NCBI GenBank assembly: GCA_007123195.1
Contig: SKLO01000348.1
Coordinates: 1-6,000 of the forward strand
Source of the DNA: Verrucomicrobiales bacterium
Lineage (GTDB): Bacteria > Verrucomicrobiota > Verrucomicrobiia > Verrucomicrobiales > SKLO01
Length of the DNA: 6,000 nucleotides
Direction: 5' to 3'
The notes below the pieces were generated by a model. That model saw only the letters and a list, made by a program, of their open reading frames with translations, ran no database searches and was not told the DNA's origin. This document shows, piece after piece, positions 1-5,201 of the stretch (within the stretch, counting starts at the first letter, position 1; each line of letters opens with the position of its first letter). A program made the translations under genes and the position numbers.

Positions 1-917
1 TCGGGGTCGTGCTCGATGCGCAGCAGGAAATGTGGCGACAACAGGGTGGCGGTGGCGGCCATGCGCATGGCCTCGTCAAACCCGCCCTCGCGATCGAGCA
101 CCCGGCGCCCGATCGACACCAAACGGGCGATTTCTCCATCCTCGACCGGGCGGCGGAACGCCCGGTGGGCGAACTGCCGGAGGTTGCGCTCAAGCGCGGC
201 GGCAGGGTCCATGTCCTCACCGGGTCGATGTGGCATCAGGCGCCGGCGGGCGTCGTCGGAGCCCATCACCTCGTCCAGTGCCAGGTCGGTCGCCTCGATG
301 TATTTCTCCATCAGCAATGGTGGGATGAACAACGTGTCGGCGACGTTGTCGAAGCCGGCGCCGCCGGAGCCGTCGATGGGGAAGATCGCCGCCACATCGA
401 GATCGACCCCCAGCAGGTCGCGCATGGTGTAGCGGTATTCGTTGCGGTTGAGCCGCCGCAGCATGGTGCGACCGGGATCGACGATGGCGCCGCTGCGATA
501 AAAGTCCTCGTTGGCGTCGATCCACGCCAGGATGGTCGCCTTGGTGGCCTCGTCGAGTTCGCCGCGCGAGGCCGGCGGCATGGCCCCGGTCTCGATTTGT
601 TCGCGCACCGAGTTCCACAACTTGAGCTGCGGGCGCGCGTCGGCCAGCCGGTGATAGGATTCCAGGTCGATGCTGCCGCGGGGGTCGTCCGGGTTGTGGC
701 AGTCCCAGCAATTGGCTTCCAGCAGATCGACCACGGGTCCCTCGTAGTCGCTGATCGCCACCACCGTCGTTGTGCCGGCCGCCCCTGCCGTCGCCGGACC
801 CGGATGAGCCGGACCGGTGCCAGACAAACCTGCCAGAGTCGCCAGCGCCATCAGGGCGGCGGCGCGGCGTGCCATGCCGGAGGCTGGCGTTGGCGGGTGT
901 GATTGGGCGAAGCTCAT
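1..917 (-). CDS. DUF1592 family secreted cytochrome-type protein (PSCyt1-PSD3-PSD5...), 3' end outside window
   Basis: About 305 codons are in the window, read right to left; the C-terminal part continues beyond base 1. With the ATG at 915-917 there is a hydrophobic, Ala-rich signal-like segment at residues 15-33 (MARRAAALMALATLAGLSG). The ATG at 873-875 (residue 15) begins directly at that signal and is an equally good start; neither has a clear Shine-Dalgarno. A haem-binding CWDCH (C70, C73, H74) followed by GAMPP (M113) matches the PSCyt1 domain. Residues from about 146 (RRLNRNEYRYTMRDLLGVD) match PSD3/DUF1587, and the stretch with FAHRAFRRPVEDGEI and LLSPHFLLRIEHD matches PSD5/DUF1595. 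The family normally continues with PSD4/DUF1592, PSCyt3 and PSD2 and is typical of Planctomycetes. Export to the periplasm or cell surface is inferred; the substrate is unknown. Codon use is GC-rich and regular, as expected of a resident chromosomal gene. Confidence 0.93.
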   Translation of the reverse strand, partial: MSFAQSHPPTPASGMARRAAALMALATLAGLSGTGPAHPGPATAGAAGTTTVVAISDYEGPVVDLLEANCWDCHNPDDPRGSIDLESYHRLADARPQLKLWNSVREQIETGAMPPASRGELDEATKATILAWIDANEDFYRSGAIVDPGRTMLRRLNRNEYRYTMRDLLGVDLDVAAIFPIDGSGGAGFDNVADTLFIPPLLMEKYIEATDLALDEVMGSDDARRRLMPHRPGEDMDPAAALERNLRQFAHRAFRRPVEDGEIARLVSIGRRVLDREGGFDEAMRMAATATLLSPHFLLRIEHDP

Positions 918-1095
918 CGAGAAAACCGGATGGGGATGCGCGCCGCCGAGGCCGACCGGAACGACGTCGTCCTGGCCGCGGCCGGACCCCATCACCGGCA
1001 AAAGCTTACAACGCGTGGACCATGCCGACTCTTTCCGCCGCCAGGCCAACCGCTGCGCATCTGAAGCAACAACCCCGGTGCCAATCTCGAATCCC
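918..1095. promoter_or_regulatory. Divergent intergenic region with two adjacent 10-bp palindromes
   Basis: This 178-bp gap lies between the start of the leftward DUF1592 gene and the rightward metallopeptidase-like ORF, so promoters for both should lie here. Two perfect 10-bp palindromes, ACGACGTCGT at 961-970 and GGCCGCGGCC at 974-983, are separated by 3 bp and could form an operator. In such GC-rich DNA they may also be chance. I see no convincing -35/-10 pair. Confidence 0.3.
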
Positions 1096-1371
1096 ATGAA
1101 TCCCATCAACAGCAGCCAAGCTACCCAAGCCCGGACATCCGTGCTTGAGGCCGCCGACTGCCTGCGTTCCTGTGGCATCCGGCTACCCCGCTTCAAGATC
1201 ACCACGGAGCCTCCCGAGGGCCGCATGCCCTTCGGTGGCTCGTTCGTGGATGGTATCGACGGCAGCCTGAGACTGAACATGGGCTGCTATCCGACGGTCT
1301 TTCAACGCCGCTGGTTTGCCATGCATGAGCTGGGTCATCTGCTCTGGCACCTCCATCGACCTCTGCGTTGA
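1096..1371 (+). CDS. Short HELGH zinc-metallopeptidase-like protein (ImmA/IrrE-like), probably truncated
   Basis: 91 residues from the ATG at 1096, chosen because the same frame further upstream runs through the intergenic region and antisense over the neighbouring gene. No Shine-Dalgarno is visible. Residues 73-88 (WFAMHELGHLLWHLHR) hold an HExxH zinc site: H77, E78, H81. The preceding GSLRLNMGC...VFQRRW stretch resembles the strand and helix before the active site in ImmA/IrrE (COG2856) peptidases, which cleave or interact with repressor-type regulators. In that family a third acidic zinc ligand lies roughly 25-35 residues after the second His; here the frame ends only 10 residues after H81 at a TGA (1369-1371). 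The candidate ligand region (NYEGLAANL) lies in the same frame beyond that stop. The protein as written is therefore probably inactive. The family assignment is moderately sure; other small HExxH families remain possible. Confidence 0.6.
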   Translation: MNPINSSQATQARTSVLEAADCLRSCGIRLPRFKITTEPPEGRMPFGGSFVDGIDGSLRLNMGCYPTVFQRRWFAMHELGHLLWHLHRPLR

Positions 1372-1473
1372 AAAAGTTTCCAAGCGGAGTTCGGCGAACC
1401 TCAACCCTCGAACTACGAGGGCCTCGCCGCCAACCTGGGCTGGGTGACGGCAGGCGCTTGGAAAGCCTCGTGA
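1372..1473 (+). pseudogene. In-frame continuation of the HELGH protein beyond the TGA stop
   Basis: After the TGA at 1369-1371 the same frame stays open for 33 codons to a second TGA (1471-1473). It encodes KSFQAEFGEPQPSNYEGLAANLGWV and then an Ala/Gly-rich end. The NYEGLAANL segment looks like the E..AN.(F)A block that carries the third zinc ligand in ImmA/IrrE proteins; its Glu lies 26 residues after H81. This is why I read the upstream gene as interrupted rather than naturally short. A CGA-to-TGA change would explain it. The frame continues open a further 65 codons to a third TGA at 1669-1671, but I see no recognisable motif there. Confidence 0.4.
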
Positions 1474-1810
1474 CTGTCCGGCCCGCACCGCGTAAAGGGC
1501 CAGCCATCCTGGCCCCTGCGCGGGATCTCCCCAAAATGCCGGAAGCTTCCAGACAAAAACCGTGAGCTCTTGAACTCCTTCGGCGAACCATCGAAAAGCA
1601 GGGTGTTCCCACAGCTTCAGGAACGCCCACAGATGGAAAATCCAAATCTGGAAATCTACGGTGGTCCCTGAATCTGCGGGGCAAGCCAGTTTTGAATAAA
1701 GATTTCGGACACGGGCAGCCGTGGCGTGGAGTAGTTTTGCGCAGGGCGGACTCCCGGGAAGACAGCCAGCTTCCTCAGCGGCCCCCCATGGTCAACCCGC
1801 CAGATTGGGA
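1474..1810. other. Non-coding or decayed stretch, no supportable gene
   Basis: No frame on either strand gives a convincing protein with a start and ribosome binding site. A perfect 7-bp inverted repeat (GGGCCAG at 1497-1503, CTGGCCC at 1509-1515, 5-nt loop) lies 23 bases after the second stop of the metallopeptidase frame. It lacks a T-run, so a terminator role is only possible. The forward frame 1474-1668 is open and encodes a plausible-looking tail (NSFGEPSKSRVFPQLQERP) but has no start; it may be the decayed C-terminus of the upstream gene. Confidence 0.35.
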
Positions 1811-1981
1811 TCACGAGTCCCGTGCTCCCTCGATCGCGGACGCCCCGTCGAGCACGCCCTGGAAATACGCCAGCTTCAGCTCCACGTGCTCGAATGCCTG
1901 GATGGCGTCCCGGTATCGAGCTGCCAGGAGAAGGGCATGGTCGGTATCCGTCGCATCGATGGCCTCGACGTGAAGCAGCCA
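1811..1981 (-). pseudogene. C-terminal remnant of an unidentified alpha-helical protein, no start codon
   Basis: Reading leftward, 56 codons from about base 1981 to the TGA at 1811-1813 give a natural-looking helical sequence containing AIDATDTDHALLLAARYRDA and HVELKLAYFQGVLDGAS. The frame has no ATG, GTG or TTG start upstream. It runs back through the tRNA remnant to a TAA in the anticodon loop, so the N-terminal part is missing. The composition (Ala/Leu/Asp/Glu, low Cys) is that of real protein rather than a shadow frame. I do not recognise the family. It may be the 3' end of a gene from an older element inserted at the same tRNA, since elements often stack at such sites. Confidence 0.4.
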
Positions 1982-2012
1982 CGCGGGTGAGGGGAAGAAC
2001 CTGGTTTTAAGC

Positions 2013-2062
2013 TGGAGCCGGCTATCGGACTCGAACCGATGACCTACTGATTACAAATCAGT
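2013..2062 (-). tRNA. tRNA-Thr(TGT), 3' part only (5' half missing or degenerate)
   Basis: On the minus strand, bases 2062 to 2013 form the anticodon arm ACTGA-TTTGTAA-TCAGT (anticodon TGT at 2055-2053), variable region AGGTC, T arm ATCGG-TTCGAGT-CCGAT, then the acceptor 3' strand AGCCGGC, discriminator T and an encoded CCA. This is a textbook tRNA-Thr 3' part. The matching 5' acceptor strand (GCCGGCT) is not found. Upstream (2083-2063) there is only a shortened D-arm-like stretch containing TCAGTCGG, and the best acceptor candidate, GCTGATA, mispairs at two of seven positions. The gene is therefore broken; a functional copy should exist elsewhere, most likely at the far end of the element. 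Confidence 0.75.
2046..2062. other. Probable attachment-site core (att) in the tRNA-Thr anticodon arm
   Basis: ACTGA-TTACAAA-TCAGT (plus strand) is a 5-bp inverted repeat around a 7-nt centre, the usual form of a tyrosine-recombinase crossover site. Anticodon arms are a known class of tRNA integration site. Recognisable tRNA identity stops just beyond it on the integrase side, as expected if the crossover lay in this arm. The integrase start is about 95 bases away. A further 6-bp inverted repeat, GACTAT (2074-2079) / ATAGTC (2089-2094), lies between and could be an accessory protein site. Confidence 0.6.
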
Positions 2063-2155
2063 AATGCCCGACTGACTATCAGCGGGTTATAGTCCAATGG
2101 TGCTTAACTGGTGCAGTTTTGCTTGCATTCGCCTCCCTGCGCAACATGGTGGCTC

Positions 2156-3379
2156 ATGCCCCACAAGCCCACTACCAGCAAGCGGAACCGGGTCACCCGC
2201 CAGGCCCGCAAGGCACCCTTCCGCCGCCGCATCGGAACCCGCACCATATCGGTGCAGCACCTGAGCCAGGCGCCCTACGTGGCCGCCGTGGTCCAGCACG
2301 GTCCCGATGGCCGGGAGCGTCTGCGGAAATGCCGGACGATGAGCGAGGCGAAGACCATGGCGAAAACGTGGTGCGCGGATGCAGAACGGCACGGGCTGGA
2401 CGTGTCGCAATCCCTGACACCGGCCGAGCTGGCCGCCGTTGCCGAGTTGAAACGCGACATACTGGCCGCCGGGCTGTCAGTGGCCGACATGATTGCCAAC
2501 GCCCGGGAATGGCTCGGCCGGTCCCACCGCCGGCTGTCCGTGGCGACCGCGGCCGATGCCTGCCTTGAGAGGAAGGAAGCGCAAGGCCTATCCCGCCGGC
2601 ACGCCGGCAACTGCCGATTTCACTTCCGTCAGATTGTGGCTGCCTTCGGTGACCGGGACGTGGCCGACGTGACTCCCGATGAGCTGCGCCGGTGGATCGA
2701 TACCTTGGCGGTGTCGAATGCGAGCAAGAACGCAATGCGCCGCCATGCCAGCCTGATATGGAGCCATGCCGAGACCATGGGCGCCGGCTGCCCCAACCCT
2801 GCCAAGGCACTCCCCCAGTGGAAGGCAACCCCGGGCGAGACTGCAATCTTCACACCCGCCGAGGCGCGCACCTTGATGTCCGCCGCTGATCCTAAAATTC
2901 TGCCTGCGCTGGCAATCGGTTTGTTTGCCGGGTTGCGCCGTTCCGAATTGATCGGTCTGGACTGGCGCCACGTTCACGCCTCGGAAATCGAAGTCACCGC
3001 GATGAACGCCAAGTCAAGCCGCCGGCGGTTCGTGCCAATCCACGACAACCTGGCCGAATGGCTGGCACCCTACCGCAAGCAGTCCGGCAAGGTGGTGTCG
3101 AGTGAAAGCACGTGGAAGCGGTGGTTCGAGCGAGCCAAGGCCGAGGCAGGCATCACGGACCCGAGCAAGAACGACGTGCGCCACAGCTTCGGTTCCTACT
3201 TCTACGCCCTGACCGATGACGCTGGAAAGGTGGCCGCCGCGCTCGGCCACACCGACAGCAGAACGGTTTTCAATCACTACCGCGCACTGGCCCGCAAGAC
3301 CGAGGCCGAGGCCTATTTCAACCTTCAACCACCTACCGCCGCCGGGAACGTCGTGCGATTCGCAGCCACCACCGCATGA
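2156..3379 (+). CDS. int: Tyrosine-type site-specific recombinase (phage/ICE integrase)
   Basis: 407 aa from the ATG at 2156; a GTG at 2111 in the same frame would add 15 residues. The ATG is preferred because a weak GGTGG lies just upstream and MPHKPTTSKRN is a typical basic N-terminus. Residues about 40-75 (basic, PYVAAVVQHGPDGRERLRK) resemble an arm-binding domain, 127-205 the helical SAM-like core-binding domain, and 235-385 the catalytic domain. Catalytic residues visible are R261 (AGLRRSE), a Lys candidate K286 (NAKSSRRR), R342 with H343 (NDVRHSF), H365 (LGHTDSRT) and nucleophile Y375 (FNHYR). The first position of the HxxR box is Asn339, a substitution also found in some integrase subfamilies. 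Its position beside a broken tRNA gene shows its job: integration and excision of the element to the right. Arg codons are mainly CGC/CGG, as in the chromosomal gene. Confidence 0.95.
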   Translation: MPHKPTTSKRNRVTRQARKAPFRRRIGTRTISVQHLSQAPYVAAVVQHGPDGRERLRKCRTMSEAKTMAKTWCADAERHGLDVSQSLTPAELAAVAELKRDILAAGLSVADMIANAREWLGRSHRRLSVATAADACLERKEAQGLSRRHAGNCRFHFRQIVAAFGDRDVADVTPDELRRWIDTLAVSNASKNAMRRHASLIWSHAETMGAGCPNPAKALPQWKATPGETAIFTPAEARTLMSAADPKILPALAIGLFAGLRRSELIGLDWRHVHASEIEVTAMNAKSSRRRFVPIHDNLAEWLAPYRKQSGKVVSSESTWKRWFERAKAEAGITDPSKNDVRHSFGSYFYALTDDAGKVAAALGHTDSRTVFNHYRALARKTEAEAYFNLQPPTAAGNVVRFAATTA

Positions 3380-3440
3380 AAGACACTGACCACCCGGGCC
3401 CCGTCGCGAATCAGCAGGAAGGTTCTAACCGGCCGTCAGG

Positions 3441-3522
3441 CGAAAAACCGGCCACCGTAACCAACCACCCGGCCACCGTAACACGGCCCTGACCGACCAT
3501 CCTACGAAGAACTCGCTCCGTA
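3441..3522 (+). repeat. Third CCGTA repeat cluster, just downstream of the integrase gene
   Basis: CCGTA occurs at 3455-3459, 3476-3480 and 3518-3522, i.e. 21 and 42 bp apart. The first two share the nearly identical context CCGGCCACCGTAAC. The missing position (3497) holds CCATC, a likely decayed copy, and CCGTC is found at 3433. The leader CGAAAAACCGGCC (3441-3453) matches 12 of 13 bases with 4318-4330 in front of the main array. This ties the cluster to the arrays about 0.9 kb further on. Confidence 0.65.
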
Positions 3523-3778
3523 ACCGCAGCTCTCTATCCCCACTTGCCTGAGACAAGGCGTAGCCGCGCCATCGCTGCAGCTAGAGCAGCCCCGGTGCTG
3601 TGGGCGGAGACATCAGTGTGGCTTGCGGAAAGTCGGCAGAGCTGGCTACGAAAGTAGCGGCTATGAGGCGAAAATGTGGGCATCGCTGGGTGGACAATGG
3701 GCGTTACCGGATGATCCCGCGCCGGGAGAGATGCCAGAATGGGTTGGCACATAGTTCCGCCGAGTTTGGCCGCTGGCA
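3523..3778. other. No confident gene
   Basis: Several short frames cross this stretch, but none has a good start signal or recognisable product. One forward frame (3524-3754) ends in a protein-like tail (MWASLGGQWALPDDPAPGEM) with a possible ATG at 3674, no ribosome binding site and a TAG stop. The ORF at 3779 continues in the same frame after this stop. It could be a decayed gene. Confidence 0.3.
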
Positions 3779-4066
3779 TTGGACGAAAGCGGCCAGAAGA
3801 AAAAGGAGGGCCGGAAGGTTAATCCTCTCCTCGATTACTTCCGTCAATGCGTGAGATCTGGTTACGGGTTGGGCTCGGACGACAACCTTGAGGAGGTAGC
3901 CGAACGGGAGCTAAAGGCGCTAGAGGGCGCAGCCGCAAGCGCGGGTATCATGTGGAACATTAGGGAAGTGGCACGGATGCGCCGTTGCTGCCAGCCGCGA
4001 CAGCAAGGACTGGACGAAAAGGAGCAGGAACCACCCTGGAGGGTGCGCCTGACCTGCCGGCGATGA
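3779..4066 (+). CDS. Doubtful small hypothetical protein, start unclear
   Basis: The open frame gives up to 95 aa from a TTG at 3779 with no ribosome binding site. The middle part, NPLLDYFRQCVRSGYGLGSD followed by DNLEEVAERELKALEGAAAS, looks like a real helical acidic protein; the C-terminal 35 residues (Arg/Cys rich) do not. A perfect AGGAGG (3804-3809) sits 8 nt before a GTT codon (3818) that begins the protein-like part. A GTG there would be an ideal start, so the start codon may have been lost, leaving a pseudogene. I do not recognise a family. There is no neighbour in an operon arrangement. Confidence 0.3.
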   Translation: MDESGQKKKEGRKVNPLLDYFRQCVRSGYGLGSDDNLEEVAERELKALEGAAASAGIMWNIREVARMRRCCQPRQQGLDEKEQEPPWRVRLTCRR

Positions 4067-4330
4067 TGTGACCCCTGTCCCCCGTGGACTCCATGACTTC
4101 CACGCTTCGACCAGGACGGGCAGCCTGCCGCAATCCAGGGCTTGATCCCGCCCGAGGACCTCTCCCCCTGCGAAGGGCGCCTGGCGACGCGCCCGCAACC
4201 GCTGGCGGTCCCCGGGAGGCAGTTTGCGGCTATCTTGCAGACCTGCGCGAGCGGGTCCGCTTCGGTGCGGAAGCACTGCGAACGATCCCGCCAGTGGTGC
4301 CATGCAAGCCGCCGCAACGAAAAACCAGCC
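4067..4330. other. Non-coding leader to the repeat arrays, no confident gene
   Basis: Only short frames without start signals or motifs are present on both strands. The stretch ends with CGAAAAACCAGCC (4318-4330), the leader motif shared with the cluster at 3441. Confidence 0.4.
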
Positions 4331-4342
4331 CGGAAAACTCCG

Positions 4343-4451
4343 CCGTAGAAACGTCCATGGCCACCGTACATACGTCCGCGGCGACCGTATAGACGCAATC
4401 GACACCGTACACCCTCCCTTTTCGACCGTAGAACGCAACCTGTCGACCGTA
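4343..4451 (+). repeat. Phased iteron-like array, copy 1 (six CCGTA repeats)
   Basis: Six repeats with an invariant CCGTA core begin at 4343, 4364, 4385, 4405, 4426 and 4447, giving spacings of 21, 21, 20, 21 and 21 bp. The extended consensus is roughly (g/t)(g/c)CGACCGTA; the four bases before the core are GCGA in repeat 3, GACA in repeat 4 and TCGA in repeats 5 and 6. The spacing is two turns of B-DNA, so all cores face one side of the helix, as expected for cooperative binding of one protein. Iteron origins, partition centromeres and multi-site operators share this layout. Confidence 0.85.
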
Positions 4452-4500
4452 AGCCCCTTAGCGTCTGGCAGGTCCCTCGGCTTGCAGCTTGCTGACGTGC

Positions 4501-4528
4501 TAGAAAAAAAAGTTTGAAAAAACAAAAG
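4501..4528. other. A-rich tract between the two repeat arrays
   Basis: About 21 of 28 bases are A in this strand, in runs of eight, six and four, in an otherwise GC-rich region. An A/T-rich easily melted segment beside iterons is the usual DNA-unwinding element of a replication origin. Intrinsic curvature from A-tracts is an alternative role. Function is inferred from position only. Confidence 0.45.
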
Positions 4529-4648
4529 CCGTAGGAACCTCCATCGCCTCCGTAGAAGCGTCCGCGGCGACCGTACAAACGGCTCCGCAGACGGACCGAC
4601 ACCGTACGCCGAACATTTTCGACCGTACAGCTCATTTTATCGACCGTA
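4529..4648 (+). repeat. Phased iteron-like array, copy 2 (diverged duplicate of copy 1)
   Basis: CCGTA cores begin at 4529, 4550, 4571, 4602, 4623 and 4644 (spacings 21, 21, 31, 21, 21). Repeat by repeat it matches copy 1: repeat 3 has the same CGTCCGCGGCGACCGTA, repeat 4 CGACACCGTAC, repeat 5 TTTCGACCGTA, and repeat 6 TCGACCGTAA followed by CTTAGCG. The copies are offset by 186 bp for the first three repeats and 197 bp for the last three, so about 11 bp were gained or lost in the middle, close to one helical turn. The array ends 65 bases before the start codon of the HTH gene and may also control it. Confidence 0.85.
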
Positions 4649-4658
4649 ACCCACTTAG

Positions 4659-4676
4659 CGCCAACTTTTTATGGCG
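4659..4676. promoter_or_regulatory. Small inverted repeat between the array and the HTH gene
   Basis: CGCCA (4659-4663) and TGGCG (4672-4676) flank an 8-nt T-rich spacer in the 5' leader of the excisionase-like gene. It could be an operator half-site pair or a weak hairpin. No clear -35/-10 boxes are seen. Confidence 0.25.
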
Positions 4677-4712
4677 ACTTGCATAGCCCGCCTTGGTAGG
4701 GGAGAATGCGCC

Positions 4713-4925
4713 ATGAGCAGACCAGATCCGCACCTCACCACCACCGAAAACCTGATCTCCAAGGCCGAAGCCGCCGACCGGCTGGGGGTTTCCATCCGCA
4801 CCCTCGAGGGCCTGATGAAGGACCGCGCCCTGTCATTCGTCCGGGTCGCAAAGCGCCGGATCGGATTCCGGCCCGCCGACGTTGAACGATTCATCGAGGT
4901 CCGCACCGTCAACGCCAGAAACTGA
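4713..4925 (+). CDS. Excisionase-family helix-turn-helix DNA-binding protein
   Basis: 70 aa. The ATG at 4713 is chosen because AGGGGAG lies 8 nt upstream, the best ribosome binding site in the window; an in-frame ATG at 4671 has none and would add 14 unconvincing residues. Residues 14-62 (LISKAEAADRLGVSIRTLEG ... FRPADVERFIE) are a MerR-like winged-helix HTH of the excisionase/HTH_17 type: helix-turn-helix at about 17-37, wing at about 42-52, and a final helix. Such proteins act as recombination directionality factors (Xis) for tyrosine integrases or as small transcriptional regulators. In an element with an adjacent integrase either is likely. It lies directly downstream of the phased repeat array, so it is a candidate ligand of those repeats or may be regulated by them. 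It stands alone; the next gene starts 276 bases later. Confidence 0.85.
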   Translation: MSRPDPHLTTTENLISKAEAADRLGVSIRTLEGLMKDRALSFVRVAKRRIGFRPADVERFIEVRTVNARN

Positions 4926-5201
4926 AAACCCGGCCCATTGCGAAGCAACGGAGCCAGGTCATCAGCGGACTGGAACACCGCAGTATGCCACGCCCCCGTT
5001 TGCTTTTTTAAGGCCGATTGAGCCATGAAAATCAAAGCAACCAAAATGCCGCGGTTCCTTCAAATCTGCAACGCGTTGCCGATTTGATCGTCCCCTTCTC
5101 CTCCGCTCGACCTTCCGCCCCGAGTGCATTCAGCGGACGCAAGGCCATCTCTGAGAAGCACAATTAGAATCCACAACCAATCTAATCTACCCCCCACCGC
5201 C
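4926..5201. other. Intergenic region before the polymerase gene, with a possible 20-codon leader ORF
   Basis: The region lacks a strong gene. A 20-codon ORF (5025-5087, beginning MKIKATKMPRFLQICNALPI) ends 114 bases before the polymerase ATG and is in the same frame, but has no ribosome binding site. Six Ts at 5004-5009 follow a weak 4-bp GCGG/CCGC hairpin, poor evidence for a terminator. A small hairpin TTGC-GAA-GCAA follows the stop of the HTH gene. The composition is less GC-rich than in the genes on either side. Confidence 0.3.

Noticed and set aside
9..902. Long plus-strand frame opposite the DUF1592 gene
   Set aside because: It is a mirror frame of the real minus-strand gene, which has clear CxxCH, PSD3 and PSD5 motifs.
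1369..1371. Selenocysteine or reassigned TGA codon
   Set aside because: All the other clear genes in the window read normally and end or start by standard rules, no SECIS-like hairpin stands out after the TGA, and a zinc peptidase needs no selenocysteine here.
1497..1515. Rho-independent terminator after the metallopeptidase frame
   Set aside because: The 7-bp stem is good, but no T-run follows.
2013..2090. Complete functional tRNA-Thr gene
   Set aside because: The D arm is too short and the 5' acceptor strand mispairs with the 3' strand, so only the 3' part is supported.
3862..4635. Long minus-strand frame (257 codons) with repeated Tyr-Gly-Gly / Tyr-Gly-Arg-Arg motifs
   Set aside because: The peptide repeat is a by-product of the 21-bp (seven-codon) DNA periodicity. 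The 20-bp and 31-bp spacings would break a selected coding frame, and the rest is low-quality Cys/Arg/Ser-rich sequence without a start signal.
4343..4648. CRISPR array
   Set aside because: The conserved unit is only about 5-9 bp with a 21-bp period; CRISPR repeats are longer and nearly identical, with spacers of about 30 bp, and no cas genes are present.
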